Positions 17,278 through 26,473 of a DNA stretch of 40,000 nucleotides are shown here, piece after piece. The stretch comes from an uncultured Pelagibacteraceae bacterium (GTDB taxonomy: Bacteria; Pseudomonadota; Alphaproteobacteria; Pelagibacterales; Pelagibacteraceae), in NCBI GenBank assembly GCA_902557785.1, contig CACEBP010000002.1, positions 1 to 40,000 of the forward strand. The letters are read 5' to 3'. Numbering within the stretch: the first letter of the stretch is position 1; the number at the start of each line of letters is the position of its first letter. The translations under genes and the position numbers were made by a program. Below the pieces are notes generated by a model. It was not told the DNA's origin, made no database searches, and saw nothing but the letters and a program-made list of their open reading frames with translations.

Positions 17278-18963
17278 TTAATTCGTTTTCACAGTCGTTT
17301 TTTTAAAAATTACGTATTGTTGAGCGATTGTAAGAATATTATTTATCGTCCAATAAACAACTAAACCAGAAGGAAAAGATGCAAGTATAATTGTTAAAAA
17401 TAGTGGAAAGAAAGCAAAAATTTTCGCTTGAATTGGATCAGCCGGAGCAGGATTTAATTTTTGCTGAACCCACATTGAAGCCCCCATTAAAATTGGCCAA
17501 ATTCCGATAATCATAAACCCTGGTGGATCCCAAGGTATTAAGCCGAATAAATTAAACAATGAAGTTGGATCTTGAGCAGACAAATCTTTTATCCAGCCAA
17601 AAAATGGTTGATGTCTCATTTCTAAAGAAATGAAGAGCATTTTATAAATTGCAAAAAAGAAAGGTATTTGAATCAAAATAGGCAAGCATCCGGAAGCAGG
17701 ATTAATTTTTTCCTTTCTATACAATGCCATCATCTCTTGTTGTAATTTAACTTTATCGTCTTTATGTAGCTCTTTAAGCCTCATCATCTCCGGCTGAACT
17801 GCTTTCATTTTTGCCATCGATCTAAATGAGAAATTAGCAAGTGGGAAGAAAATTAGTCTTATTGCTATAGTTAATAAAACGATAGCTGTTCCAAAATTTC
17901 CCGAAATTTTAAATAAATAATCTATTACAAAAAATAATGGTTTAGTGAAAAAATAAAACCAACCCCAATCAATAACTAAGTCAAATTTTTTAATGTTTTG
18001 GTTTTCTGCATAACTATCAATTGTTTCAACCTCTTTGGCAGCAACAAATAATCTTAATTCATTTATCCCAGAAGATGATCTAGTAATAGTAGTAGGTTTA
18101 TTAATTATATAATTTGCTTTAAATCCATCCTCATAAAGAAAAGTTGATTTGAAATTTTTTCCGGTCTCTGGAACAAATGCAGTCATCCAGTATTTGTCAG
18201 TAATTCCTAGCCACCCTTCGTTTGACTCTCTCACAATCTTTTTTTCTTGAACATCATCGTAGTCATCTTCTTTTAACTCATCATCAAACACTCCAATAAA
18301 ACCTTCATGTTGTATATAAAAATTCTGAATATCATCTGGTATTTTATTCCTTGTCATTTGAGCGTATGGAAATAAATCTATTGATGAATTAGAATTATTT
18401 TTTACCTTTTGAGATATCTTAAACAAATATTTATCATCTAATTCTATTCTTTTTTCAAATGTCACGCCCTCTTTATTATCCCATTGTAAAATTACTGGAG
18501 ATTTATTACTTAAAATATTATTACCATTTACTTTCCATACAGAATCTTTAGTTGGAACTTTGATTTTGTTTCCAATACTTGCCCATCCTGTTTCAATATA
18601 AAAGCCATTTTCAGTATTAGATGGATTTAAAAAAATAATGTTTTTCCCATCTTCAACTTTTTGTTTATGTTTTTTAAAAGATATATCGTCAATTAGAGCA
18701 CCCTGTAAATTTATTGATCCTATTATACTGTCATTTTCAACTTTAACTCTTTTACTATTACTTATTGATTCTTCTCTTGTAAGTTTTTTAATTATTTGTG
18801 GCTGAGTAATTGTTGGAGCAATAGAGTTTTGTTCAAATTTTTTTTCAACATGTTGATTATTTTTTTGATCAGCAGGTTTTCTGGGTGTTTCAAAAAAGGC
18901 ACCCCAGAATAGCAAAACAGACATTGATAGAGCTATTGCCACAAAAACGTTTTTGTTATCCAT
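17278..18963 (-). CDS. yidC: Membrane protein insertase YidC
   Basis: Inserts and folds inner-membrane proteins with SecYEG or alone. The 561-residue protein has an N-terminal signal-anchor (about residues 6-25), a large periplasmic beta-sandwich domain (about 60-330), and a conserved C-terminal membrane core with five hydrophobic segments, including [20 protein letters not shown] with the essential Arg, and [19 protein letters not shown]. The length and layout are normal for the Gram-negative form. It overlaps yidD by 8 nt. The order rpmH-rnpA-yidD-yidC is classical; the GTPase gene engB often found between yidC and argB in Alphaproteobacteria is not present here. Confidence 0.98.
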   Translation of the reverse strand: MDNKNVFVAIALSMSVLLFWGAFFETPRKPADQKNNQHVEKKFEQNSIAPTITQPQIIKKLTREESISNSKRVKVENDSIIGSINLQGALIDDISFKKHKQKVEDGKNIIFLNPSNTENGFYIETGWASIGNKIKVPTKDSVWKVNGNNILSNKSPVILQWDNKEGVTFEKRIELDDKYLFKISQKVKNNSNSSIDLFPYAQMTRNKIPDDIQNFYIQHEGFIGVFDDELKEDDYDDVQEKKIVRESNEGWLGITDKYWMTAFVPETGKNFKSTFLYEDGFKANYIINKPTTITRSSSGINELRLFVAAKEVETIDSYAENQNIKKFDLVIDWGWFYFFTKPLFFVIDYLFKISGNFGTAIVLLTIAIRLIFFPLANFSFRSMAKMKAVQPEMMRLKELHKDDKVKLQQEMMALYRKEKINPASGCLPILIQIPFFFAIYKMLFISLEMRHQPFFGWIKDLSAQDPTSLFNLFGLIPWDPPGFMIIGIWPILMGASMWVQQKLNPAPADPIQAKIFAFFPLFLTIILASFPSGLVVYWTINNILTIAQQYVIFKKTTVKTN

Positions 18964-19207
18964 TTTTACTTTCCTTATTATTTGTATCTGGAACGAAATC
19001 TAAACCTTCACTCCCTCCTAAACTTTTTATTGGGTGACATTTTAAAATTCTTTTTGATCCCAATTTTAAACCTTTTATAAGTCCGTAGGTCTTGAGAGCT
19101 TCAATTAAATATTCTGAACAAGTCGGTAAAAATCTACACCTATTCCCCAATAACGGTGAAATAAAATATTGATAGATTTTAATTATATTAATTAGAATTT
19201 TTATCAT
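18956..19207 (-). CDS. yidD: Membrane protein insertion efficiency factor YidD
   Basis: A small 83-residue membrane-associated protein that helps YidC-dependent insertion. An N-terminal amphipathic helix ([18 protein letters not shown]) precedes the conserved [20 protein letters not shown] core with two invariant Cys, then the KRILKCHP motif with a third Cys. It lies between rnpA (1 nt gap) and yidC (8 nt overlap), the standard position. Assignment is secure. Confidence 0.96.
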   Translation of the reverse strand: MIKILINIIKIYQYFISPLLGNRCRFLPTCSEYLIEALKTYGLIKGLKLGSKRILKCHPIKSLGGSEGLDFVPDTNNKESKNG

Positions 19208-19208
19208 T

Positions 19209-19559
19209 TTATTTTTTTAATTTACTAAAACTTTTCTCCATTAACGGCAAAAGCACATCCTGTTTTTGAGCATAAGCATTAGACTTACCGAAAACTATAT
19301 AAGTGTAATCCTTATTAATTGCACCTCTTTTTTTTAATAATTTTTGAACAATTGCTTTTAATTTTCTTCTAATTTTGTTTCTTTTAACAGCATTTCCAAT
19401 TTTTTTTTTCATAACAAAACTTATAAGCAAATTAGCTTTATGTTTTGCTTTAAAAAAATTTTTAGCAGCAAAAATAGAAAAGTAATCTGTGTGAATTTTT
19501 TTCTCTCTAAGCGCTTTTCTGAATTGGTTGCTTTTTTTTAAACTTTCAAGCTTAACCAT
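19209..19559 (-). CDS. rnpA: Ribonuclease P protein component
   Basis: Protein subunit that helps the RNase P RNA bind precursor tRNA and mature its 5' end. The 116-residue basic protein has the RNR signature region [18 protein letters not shown] around residues 56-73, and the N-terminal [15 protein letters not shown] and [12 protein letters not shown] segments of the family. It lies 5 nt downstream of rpmH and 1 nt upstream of yidD. The RNase P RNA gene is not in this window. Confidence 0.95.
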   Translation of the reverse strand: MVKLESLKKSNQFRKALREKKIHTDYFSIFAAKNFFKAKHKANLLISFVMKKKIGNAVKRNKIRRKLKAIVQKLLKKRGAINKDYTYIVFGKSNAYAQKQDVLLPLMEKSFSKLKK

Positions 19560-19564
19560 CTATT

Positions 19565-19699
19565 TTATGTAGAAAGAGTTTTTCTCCCTTTTGCTCGTCT
19601 ACGAGCGATTAGCTGTCTACCAGCTTTTGTAGCCATTCTTGCTCTAAAACCGTGTCTTCTTTTTCTTACAAGATTACTGGGCTGATATGTTCTTTTCAT
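19565..19699 (-). CDS. rpmH: 50S ribosomal protein L34
   Basis: The 44-residue protein is easy to miss because of its size. It reads [20 protein letters not shown] at the start, followed by [20 protein letters not shown], the near-universal L34 sequence, and ends with TAA at 19565-19567. It is the first gene of the run rpmH-rnpA-yidD-yidC-argB-HAD-dapD-dapE-SET-glycosyltransferase, so its promoter, in the 50-nt gap to the divergent gene at 19750, probably drives all ten. Confidence 0.97.
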   Translation of the reverse strand: MKRTYQPSNLVRKRRHGFRARMATKAGRQLIARRRAKGRKTLST

Positions 19700-19749
19700 A
19701 AATATTTAAAGGTATATATTTTAATTGTTGTCTATTGTACAGGTAAATT

Positions 19750-20472
19750 ATGAGTAAAAATTTGAAAATTTTTTTGGGTATTTCTTACTTAATTATACTT
19801 TTTGCATTTCTTTTTTTTATTTTTACAAGTATCGAAATTAGTAGACTAAATGATTTTTCATATTATAAAGAACTTCAGAAAGATTTAAGCAATTATATAA
19901 GCGGCAATATAATTATAAATTTAATTTACTTTTTTGTTTTTGCAGTATTTTGGGTGTCTCTTCTTGGTTTTGGTTCGCCGCTGTTAATTATTTCTGGAAT
20001 ATTATTTGGGAAATGGATTGGAACCTTTATCTCTGTAGTTTCAATTTCAGTCGGAGCTTTAATTTTATATTCCATAGGGAATTTTTTCTTTAGAAATTTA
20101 GTGAAGAAAATCTTAGAACAAAAATTTAACAAATATATTCTTTTATTTAAGAAAAACGAATTTTACTATTTCTTTATTTATAGGTTTATTGGTGGTTTAG
20201 GAGTTCCTTTTGGATTGCAGAATTTGATTCCTATTTTATTTGGAATGAAAAAGATAAATTATTTTCTTTCCAGTTTTTTAGGTTTCATTCCCGGTTTTTT
20301 TATTTTTAACACTATTGGAGCCGGGATTAATTCTTACGTAAAACAAACAGAGAAATTCAACATGCTTGACTTCATATTATCTCCAGCTATTTATTCACCA
20401 ATACTAATGTTTGTATGTCTTATGATAATTTCTTTTATAATAAAAAAAAAATTTTTCGATGATAAAAATTAA
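19750..20472 (+). CDS. TVP38/TMEM64 (VTT-domain) family membrane protein
   Basis: A 240-residue polytopic protein with about six hydrophobic segments. The central VTT (DedA-like) domain is recognisable from GFGSPLLIISGILFGKWIGT, the following SVGALILYSIGNFFFR helix, and the FIYRFIGGLGVPFGLQNLIP segment containing the conserved Arg-Gly-Pro features. Members of the DedA/VTT superfamily act in lipid translocation across membranes in some organisms; the role here is unknown. It is divergent from rpmH and overlaps the next gene by 14 nt. The family call is good; the function is not known. Confidence 0.85.
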   Translation: MSKNLKIFLGISYLIILFAFLFFIFTSIEISRLNDFSYYKELQKDLSNYISGNIIINLIYFFVFAVFWVSLLGFGSPLLIISGILFGKWIGTFISVVSISVGALILYSIGNFFFRNLVKKILEQKFNKYILLFKKNEFYYFFIYRFIGGLGVPFGLQNLIPILFGMKKINYFLSSFLGFIPGFFIFNTIGAGINSYVKQTEKFNMLDFILSPAIYSPILMFVCLMIISFIIKKKFFDDKN

Positions 20473-22189
20473 TAAAAATGTTTTGTCTAACGATCTAAGT
20501 CCGTACCTAAAACAACACAAAGATAATCCAGTTAATTGGCAAGTTTGGTCTGAAGAAACATTAAAATTTTCGCGGCAAAATAAAAAACCTATTTTGCTTA
20601 GCATTGGATACGCGAGTTGTCACTGGTGTCATGTTATGGCGCACGAAAGCTTTGAGGATAATGAGACAGCAAAATTAATGAATGAACTTTTTATTAATAT
20701 AAAAGTTGATAGGGAAGAAAGACCAGATTTAGATTTTATTTTTCAAAGTTCATATCAATTATTTAATCAAACTGGAGGAGGATGGCCTTTAACAATGTTT
20801 TTAGATGAAAATGGAGTGCCATTTATGGGAGGCACTTATTTTCCTAAACTCGCAAAACATGGTTTGCCATCATTTAAGGAAGTTCTTCAAAAGGTTTCAG
20901 ATGCTTATAAAAATCAAAGAGAAAAAATTGTTAGACAAAAAGATTTAATTATAAAAAATTTAGATTTAAAAAAAAATTCTGTTTTAAATCAAGATCTTGA
21001 GCCAATCCTAGAAATATCTCTTAGTCATTTAGATCCAGTAAAAGGTGGTTATAAAGGTTCACCAAAGTTTCCAACTTTTAACTTATTTGAAACACTTCTT
21101 TATTTTTATAATGTTACTAATAAAACAAAGTATCTGAAGCCAGTGGAATTAATTATAAAGCAACTTTGTTCTAAAGGAATATACGATCATGTTGAAGGGG
21201 GTATTTCCAGATATACCGTAGATGAAGATTGGATAATCCCACACTTTGAGAAAATGCTTTATGACAATACTCAATTTTTATTATTACTTTCTAAATATTG
21301 TAAAATTAATAAAGATAATTATTTTAAAGAAAAATTAGAACAGACAGTTGAATTTTTAAAAAAAGATTTCTCAAATAAAGATGGCTTTCTGGGGTCTGCT
21401 TATGATGCAGACAGTGAAGGAGAAGAAGGAAAATATTACGTGTACTCTCACGGTGAAATTAAAGATATTAAAAATATTGAGAAATACTTTGAAATAAAAC
21501 CAGAGGGAAACTGGGAAAATAAGATTATTCTTGTTGAAAAAGAAAAACCAACTCAAGAAATTTTACAAAAACTTTTATTAATTAGATCCAGAAGGGAAAA
21601 ACCTTTTTTTGATGACAAAACGCAATTAGACTTAAATTGCTTAATGATAAGTGCGTTGATTGCTTCAAGTGAAATTTTACCAAATAATGGATACTTAAAA
21701 TTGGCTGAAGAATTTTTCTTAAAAATTGAAAAAAAATATATTCAAGATGTAATTTACCATAGTTACTCAAAAGACATTGTTTTTATTGAAGATTATGCCT
21801 TCTTAATTAACGCTATTAATGATTTATCGGAAATTACAATGAATTTTAAATATAAGGATTTAGCTAGAAAATTATCTCTTGAAGCAAAAGCTAAATTTTT
21901 TTTGGAAGATAAAAACATTTTTCAAAAAAATCCAAAAAATAATAATGATACTTTTTTTACGCCTATCGATATAGGTGATAATACAATCCCAAATGCTAAT
22001 GCTATCATGCTTATAAATTTCGTAAAATTAGGAATGATGGATGAGGCAAAAAAATTATCTGATAGCTTGAATGGGTACTTGAATATTTATAAAAATCATA
22101 TGATGACTTCATTAAGAGCTCTTGATTTTTATAATAATGTCAAAGAAGGAAAGAATTGTAATGACCAGGGTTGTAAAATAGATGACTAA
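20459..22189 (+). CDS. Thioredoxin-like DUF255 protein (YyaL/SPATA20 family)
   Basis: A 576-residue protein with two parts: an N-terminal thioredoxin-fold domain (about 1-165) with the family signature LSPYLKQHKDNPVNW and the CHWCHVMAHESF redox motif (Cys54, Cys57), and a C-terminal all-helical region resembling (alpha/alpha)6-barrel glycosidases (GGISRYTVDEDWIIPHFEKMLYDN). It is shorter than the roughly 680-residue bacterial relatives such as B. subtilis YyaL. No signal peptide is seen, so it should be cytoplasmic. Function of the family is not established. It starts 14 nt inside the upstream VTT gene and overlaps the next small gene by 8 nt. Confidence 0.92.
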   Translation: MIKINKNVLSNDLSPYLKQHKDNPVNWQVWSEETLKFSRQNKKPILLSIGYASCHWCHVMAHESFEDNETAKLMNELFINIKVDREERPDLDFIFQSSYQLFNQTGGGWPLTMFLDENGVPFMGGTYFPKLAKHGLPSFKEVLQKVSDAYKNQREKIVRQKDLIIKNLDLKKNSVLNQDLEPILEISLSHLDPVKGGYKGSPKFPTFNLFETLLYFYNVTNKTKYLKPVELIIKQLCSKGIYDHVEGGISRYTVDEDWIIPHFEKMLYDNTQFLLLLSKYCKINKDNYFKEKLEQTVEFLKKDFSNKDGFLGSAYDADSEGEEGKYYVYSHGEIKDIKNIEKYFEIKPEGNWENKIILVEKEKPTQEILQKLLLIRSRREKPFFDDKTQLDLNCLMISALIASSEILPNNGYLKLAEEFFLKIEKKYIQDVIYHSYSKDIVFIEDYAFLINAINDLSEITMNFKYKDLARKLSLEAKAKFFLEDKNIFQKNPKNNNDTFFTPIDIGDNTIPNANAIMLINFVKLGMMDEAKKLSDSLNGYLNIYKNHMMTSLRALDFYNNVKEGKNCNDQGCKIDD

Positions 22190-22370
22190 AAAAATTAATT
22201 GGCTAGCATGGCTATTATTAGTAATTTTGTGGAATTACGGTTTTCCAAAAGCCACTCCACTTCAAGATGTATTAGTTGCCGTAATTTTGTCGGTATTATT
22301 AATTATTATTAATAAGTTACAATCAAGAGACTTGCAAAAAACAAGCTCAAGAAGTAAATTTAAGAATTAA
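22182..22370 (+). CDS. Small membrane protein, unknown function
   Basis: A 62-residue ORF with two hydrophobic stretches, about residues 7-20 (WLAWLLLVILW) and 29-44 (VLVAVILSVLLIII), and a basic, serine-rich tail, which suggests a two-pass or hairpin inner-membrane protein. It overlaps the end of the DUF255 gene by 8 nt and is followed after 16 nt by another small ORF. I do not recognise a family. Overlap with the upstream gene and the membrane-like composition support that it is translated. Confidence 0.65.
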   Translation: MTKKINWLAWLLLVILWNYGFPKATPLQDVLVAVILSVLLIIINKLQSRDLQKTSSRSKFKN

Positions 22371-22386
22371 TGAAGGGACGCTTTTT

Positions 22387-22581
22387 ATGGGAATTCACTA
22401 CGATTATAAATCTACACGTGGCGATAAGGCTATGAAAAAAGAGGCTAAAAGAAAAGCAAGAATTGAGCAAAGAAGAGCCAAGCGTTCAGGTAGTAGCTCC
22501 AAAGAGTCCGAGGAAAAATTGATGCATGACATTGATAAACCTATAACGCTAGAGGACTTAACGAACCCAGATAAAAATTAA
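22387..22581 (+). CDS. Small basic protein, unknown function
   Basis: A 64-residue hydrophilic protein. The middle (about residues 14-37) is a charged Lys/Arg/Glu helix (KKEAKRKARIEQRRAKRSGS), and the C-terminal part is acidic with IDKPITLEDLTNP. A GAAGGGA Shine-Dalgarno-like sequence sits about 8 nt before the ATG, the best RBS in this stretch, which supports the start. Basic helix plus acidic tail would fit a nucleic-acid or ribosome-associated protein, but that is a guess. It lies in the small-ORF group upstream of dcd. Confidence 0.7.
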   Translation: MGIHYDYKSTRGDKAMKKEAKRKARIEQRRAKRSGSSSKESEEKLMHDIDKPITLEDLTNPDKN

Positions 22582-22589
22582 TTTTTTTA

Positions 22590-22694
22590 ATGAAATCTTT
22601 TGAAAAAAAAGATTCCTTTCTAAAAAGCCGTGAAGCTGCTTTAAAAAAAAATCTTAAAAAAAGAAAAAAATCAAAAGAAAAAAAGAGAAAATGA
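22590..22694 (+). CDS. Possible 34-residue lysine-rich peptide
   Basis: An ORF from ATG 22590 to TGA 22692-22694 whose last bases overlap the dcd start as ATGA. The peptide begins [20 protein letters not shown] and is then almost all Lys/Arg. It fills the gap between two genes in a window where gaps are otherwise nearly absent, and the 4-nt overlap is the pattern used by true gene pairs here. A-rich DNA readily produces Lys-rich chance ORFs, so the call is uncertain. Confidence 0.4.
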   Translation: MKSFEKKDSFLKSREAALKKNLKKRKKSKEKKRK

Positions 22695-23245
22695 CAGTTC
22701 TTTCAGATAAATGGATAAAAAAAACTGCGAAACAAAGAGGAATGATAAAACCATTTGTAGATAAGCAGGTGAGAAAAGGAAAAATTTCCTTTGGGCTGTC
22801 CTCTTATGGATATGATGCAAGGGTTTCTAATGAATTCAAAATTTTCACAAATGTTAACTCAGGTATAGTAGATCCTAAGGTTTTTAAAAAAGAGAGCTTT
22901 GTAACAAAAGTAGGTAAAGAATGTATAATTCCACCCAATTCTTTTGCGTTAGCAAGGACAATGGAATATTTTAAAATTCCTGATGATATTTTGGTAATTT
23001 GCCTTGGAAAATCCACATATGCTAGGTGTGGAATAATTGTGAATGTTACACCTTTAGAACCTGGTTGGGAGGGACATGTTACTCTTGAATTTTCAAATAC
23101 CACACCTTTGCCAGCAAAAATTTATGCAAATGAAGGTGTAGCACAATTTATTTTTTTAAAAGGAAATGAAAAGCCCAGTGTTACTTATGCGAAAAGAAAA
23201 GGTAAATACATGAAACAAAAAGGTGTGACACTTCCAAAAGTTTAA
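22691..23245 (+). CDS. dcd: dCTP deaminase
   Basis: Deaminates dCTP to dUTP for thymidylate synthesis. The 184-residue trimeric-fold protein has [14 protein letters not shown] near the N-terminus, [29 protein letters not shown] with the conserved active-site Ser/Arg, the [24 protein letters not shown] motif with its catalytic Glu, and the C-terminal GVAQFIF strand followed by the [12 protein letters not shown] tail that closes the active site. It overlaps the possible 34-residue ORF by 4 nt and precedes murA by 9 nt. Monofunctional deaminase fits better than a bifunctional deaminase/dUTPase, but this cannot be proved from motifs alone. Confidence 0.96.
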   Translation: MTVLSDKWIKKTAKQRGMIKPFVDKQVRKGKISFGLSSYGYDARVSNEFKIFTNVNSGIVDPKVFKKESFVTKVGKECIIPPNSFALARTMEYFKIPDDILVICLGKSTYARCGIIVNVTPLEPGWEGHVTLEFSNTTPLPAKIYANEGVAQFIFLKGNEKPSVTYAKRKGKYMKQKGVTLPKV

Positions 23246-23254
23246 CCTCTTTTA

Positions 23255-24514
23255 ATGCAAAAGCTTATAATTAAAGGTAAAAAAGATTTAAGCGGAAAAA
23301 TTTCCATATCTGGTTCTAAAAATGCAACTTTACCAATTTTAGCTGCCTCTATACTTGCTAATAATGTGAAGATTAAAAATGTTCCCTTAGTTAAAGATAT
23401 TCTTACAATGATAGAGCTGTTAAATTTTATCGGTTTAAAAACAAAATTATCAAAAAAAAAAAACATAATAGAAATTTCAAATCTTGACAAAAATATCAAT
23501 ACATTAGCTCCTTATAAGCTCGTAAAAACAATGAGAGCTGGGGTATTAGTATTAGGTTCTTTGTTAGCAAAATACGGGAAAGCAAAAGTTTCTTTACCCG
23601 GAGGTTGTGCTATTGGAACTAGACCAGTTGACTTGCATTTATTCGCATTAAAAAAACTTGGGGCAAAAATTAAAATTAAGAATGGATATATTATAGCTGA
23701 AGCAAAAAATGGACTAAAGGGTGCAAAAATAAAATTTCCATCTATTTCAGTGGGAGCTACAGAGAATGCCTTAATAGCAGCCTTTAAGGCTAAAGGTAAA
23801 ACAATCTTAAAAAATTGTGCAATTGAACCAGAAATAAAAGATTTGATATCATTTTTAAAAAAATTAGGAGCAAAAATAAATTTTAACGGCAGAACAATCA
23901 TCATTAAGGAAAGCAAAGTTAAAAATTCAAAAATTATTCATAAGGTTATCTTTGATAGAATAGAGCTTGGCACCTACATGATTGCTGGCGCATTATTGGC
24001 AAAAAAAAAATTATTTATTGATAAAATTGATCCAAAATTAGTTAAAAGTGAGATTGACGTTTTAAAAAAAATTGGAGTAAAATTAATTATAAAAAAAACT
24101 TCAATTATTGTTAAAAAAGGAGGAGGATTAAAAAGGATAAATATCATAACAAAACCATATCCACATTTTCCTACAGATTTACAAGCTCAACTAATGGTAC
24201 TTCTTACACAGGCTAAAGGTGAGTCTAAAATTAAAGAGAATATATTTGAAAATAGATTTATGCACGTTCCAGAATTGAAAAGAATGGGAGCGCGTATAGA
24301 AATTAAAAACAAAACAGCATTTATAAAAGGACCCACAAAACTTACAGGCGCTGAGGTAATGGCAACTGACCTCAGAGCATCAGTAAGTTTAGTTTTAGCA
24401 GGGTTAATAGCTGAGAACAAAACAATAATAAACCGCATCTACCACCTTGACCGTGGTTATGAATTTTTAGAGAGAAAACTTAAAAATTGTAAAGCTGAAA
24501 TTAAAAGAATTTAA
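23255..24514 (+). CDS. murA: UDP-N-acetylglucosamine 1-carboxyvinyltransferase
   Basis: First committed step of peptidoglycan synthesis: transfers enolpyruvate from PEP to UDP-GlcNAc. The 419-residue length is typical. The N-terminus has SGKISISGSKNATLPILAAS with the conserved Lys-Asn; the catalytic Cys is Cys118 in LPGGCAIGTRPVDLH, the target of fosfomycin in the family. The second domain repeats the inside-out barrel fold, with FPTDLQAQLMVLLTQAKG and TDLRASVSLVLAGLIA. It is followed after 1 nt by the DUF2948 gene. Assignment is certain. Confidence 0.98.
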   Translation: MQKLIIKGKKDLSGKISISGSKNATLPILAASILANNVKIKNVPLVKDILTMIELLNFIGLKTKLSKKKNIIEISNLDKNINTLAPYKLVKTMRAGVLVLGSLLAKYGKAKVSLPGGCAIGTRPVDLHLFALKKLGAKIKIKNGYIIAEAKNGLKGAKIKFPSISVGATENALIAAFKAKGKTILKNCAIEPEIKDLISFLKKLGAKINFNGRTIIIKESKVKNSKIIHKVIFDRIELGTYMIAGALLAKKKLFIDKIDPKLVKSEIDVLKKIGVKLIIKKTSIIVKKGGGLKRINIITKPYPHFPTDLQAQLMVLLTQAKGESKIKENIFENRFMHVPELKRMGARIEIKNKTAFIKGPTKLTGAEVMATDLRASVSLVLAGLIAENKTIINRIYHLDRGYEFLERKLKNCKAEIKRI

Positions 24515-24515
24515 A

Positions 24516-24959
24516 ATGAGACCAAAAAATTTAAAACTTATTGCTAGAACACGTGAAGATATTAGGGTTGTTTCTGCACATCTACAAGATTCAATCGTAA
24601 ATATTGCAGATATAGCAAATTTAAAAAAAAATAAAATTTTTCTCATGCAACTTAACCGTTTTATGTGGGAGGACGTAGAAAGAGGTGTTTTTAGGAAAAA
24701 TAAACGTATTAGAACTGTCTTAAAATTTGAAAATGTTATGAAGGTAGTATCAAAAAACATCAATCAACTTAAAAAAGATAAATTTTTAGATTTTCTAGCT
24801 ATTGAAACAAAAATTACTCCTGATAATAACTATGAAATGAAAATAATTTTTGCTGGCGATTCTGTTATTAGAGTAATTTCTGAAGTTATAGAAGTTACAT
24901 TAGACGACCAAGGAGAAGCTTGGGATACAAAAAATAAACCAAAACATAAAAGTTTATAA
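24516..24959 (+). CDS. DUF2948 family protein
   Basis: A 147-residue protein with no signal peptide or membrane segment. The LIARTREDIRVVSAHLQDSIV start, the NRFMWEDVERGVFRKNKRIRT segment and the C-terminal LDDQGEAWDTKNKP tail match the conserved alphaproteobacterial family found between murA and hisD. Function is unknown. It sits 1 nt after murA and shares one base with the hisD start (TAATG), so it is cotranscribed with both. Confidence 0.85.
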   Translation: MRPKNLKLIARTREDIRVVSAHLQDSIVNIADIANLKKNKIFLMQLNRFMWEDVERGVFRKNKRIRTVLKFENVMKVVSKNINQLKKDKFLDFLAIETKITPDNNYEMKIIFAGDSVIRVISEVIEVTLDDQGEAWDTKNKPKHKSL

Positions 24960-26257
24960 TGATAAAGGTATTGAAATATAATAATAAAAATTCAATTAAA
25001 AACTTGAAAATTTTTTTAAATAAGAGAAATTCTTTTCAAAAAAATCAAACTTCTATTGTAAGAGGAATAATTCAAAATGTAAAAAAAAATGGAGATAAAG
25101 CTGTTTTAAAATACGAAAAAAAATTTTCAAAAATTAAAACGAATCCAAGTAAAATTTCATTTTCACGCAAGGAAATAAATCAAATTTCTAAAAAGATTGA
25201 TTTTAAATTAAAAAAATCAATTGATTTAGCATTTAAAAGAATTAAAGAATTTCATTCAAAACAAAAATACTCATCTTTTACATTAAAAGACAAATTTAAA
25301 AGTGTACTTTCTTATAAATATTCCTCTTTAGAAAAAGTAGGAGTTTATGTACCAGGAGGAACTGCAAGCTACCCAAGCACAGTATTGATGAATTGTATTC
25401 CAGCAATGGTAGCTGGAGTTAAAAATATTTATTTAACAACCCCAGCATTAAACTCAAAAATTAACCCTGGGATTGTATATGCTGCAAAAAAATGTGGAGT
25501 AAAAAAAATTTATAAAACAGGGGGCGCCCACACAATCGCAGCACTTGCTTACGGTACAAGAAAAATTGAAAAAGTTGATAAAATAGTAGGACCTGGAAAT
25601 GCATTCGTCGCCTCTGCAAAAAAAGAAGTTTTTGGAGATGTAGGCATTGATATGGTAGCAGGACCTTCTGAAGTAAGTATAGTTGCAGATAAGTCAGCTG
25701 ATCCAAATTTAGTAGCTGCAGACTTAATTGCTCAGGCAGAGCATGATGTTAATGCTCAATCAATATTGATAACTACAAATAAAAACTTAATTCGTTTAGT
25801 TAATCTATCTTTGAAAAAACAACTAAATAATTTACCTAAAAAAAAAATTGCCTCAAAAAGTCTTAAAAATTTTGGATTAGCTATTCTGACTAATAGTAAA
25901 AAAAATATACTAGAAATAATTAACACAATAGCACCTGAACATTTGGAACTATGTACAAATTTCAATAGGGAAATTATTAAAGGAGTAAAAAATGCTGGGT
26001 CAATTTTTTTGGGAAGATATTCCCCAGAAGCCATAGGAGATTACATAGCTGGTCCAAATCACGTTTTACCAACTTCAGGGTCTGCAAGATTTTCGTCAGG
26101 TCTTTCAGTAAATGATTTTTTAAAACGTTTCTCTGTGATAAAAATAACAAAAACAGGTATTGAAAGATTAGGACCATCCGTTATAAATTTAGCGGAGCAT
26201 GAAAATTTAGAGGGTCATGCTAATTCAATACGATTAAGATTAAAAAAAGGAAACTAA
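24959..26257 (+). CDS. hisD: Histidinol dehydrogenase
   Basis: Last two steps of histidine synthesis: NAD-dependent oxidation of histidinol to histidine. In the 432-residue protein, YVPGGTASYPSTVLMNCIPA, KTGGAHTIAALAYGT and IVGPGNAFVASAKKEVFG are the family signatures; the zinc ligands and catalytic residues fall in DLIAQAEHD, APEHLE, GDYIAGPNHVLPT and EHENLEGH. The final bases contain the Shine-Dalgarno sequence (AAGGAA) of infA, whose TTG start follows the TAA stop directly. No other his genes are visible in the window. Confidence 0.97.
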   Translation: MIKVLKYNNKNSIKNLKIFLNKRNSFQKNQTSIVRGIIQNVKKNGDKAVLKYEKKFSKIKTNPSKISFSRKEINQISKKIDFKLKKSIDLAFKRIKEFHSKQKYSSFTLKDKFKSVLSYKYSSLEKVGVYVPGGTASYPSTVLMNCIPAMVAGVKNIYLTTPALNSKINPGIVYAAKKCGVKKIYKTGGAHTIAALAYGTRKIEKVDKIVGPGNAFVASAKKEVFGDVGIDMVAGPSEVSIVADKSADPNLVAADLIAQAEHDVNAQSILITTNKNLIRLVNLSLKKQLNNLPKKKIASKSLKNFGLAILTNSKKNILEIINTIAPEHLELCTNFNREIIKGVKNAGSIFLGRYSPEAIGDYIAGPNHVLPTSGSARFSSGLSVNDFLKRFSVIKITKTGIERLGPSVINLAEHENLEGHANSIRLRLKKGN

Positions 26258-26473
26258 TTGGCTAAACAAGAAACACTAGAATTTAAAGGAAAAGTTACCG
26301 AACTTTTACCTAATGCAATGTTTAGAGTTAAATTGGAAAATAATCACGAAATTTTAGCTCATACGGCTGGTAAACTTAGAAAAAACAGAATTAGAGTTCT
26401 TGCAGGAGATAATGTAATGGTTGAAATGACACCATATGATTTAACTAAAGGTAGAATTACTTTTAGATTTTAG
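26258..26473 (+). CDS. infA: Translation initiation factor IF-1
   Basis: A 71-residue OB-fold protein that binds the ribosomal A site during initiation. [20 protein letters not shown] at the N-terminus, the [17 protein letters not shown] core and the TKGRITFRF ending are diagnostic. The start is TTG at 26258, immediately after the hisD stop and 7 nt past an AAGGAA Shine-Dalgarno; the only later Met is at residue 21, so TTG is forced. Its TAG stop gives the first G of the following tRNA. Confidence 0.96.
   Translation: MAKQETLEFKGKVTELLPNAMFRVKLENNHEILAHTAGKLRKNRIRVLAGDNVMVEMTPYDLTKGRITFRF

Noticed and set aside
22370..22435. ATG at 22370 opening a 21-codon ORF
   Set aside because: It is out of frame with the 64-residue gene and overlaps it. 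The Shine-Dalgarno at 22373-22380 fits the ATG at 22387 instead.
23512..23916. 134-codon ORF on - strand inside murA
   Set aside because: Antisense to a firmly identified gene, without a promoter or recognisable domain; AT-rich coding DNA often gives such open antisense frames.
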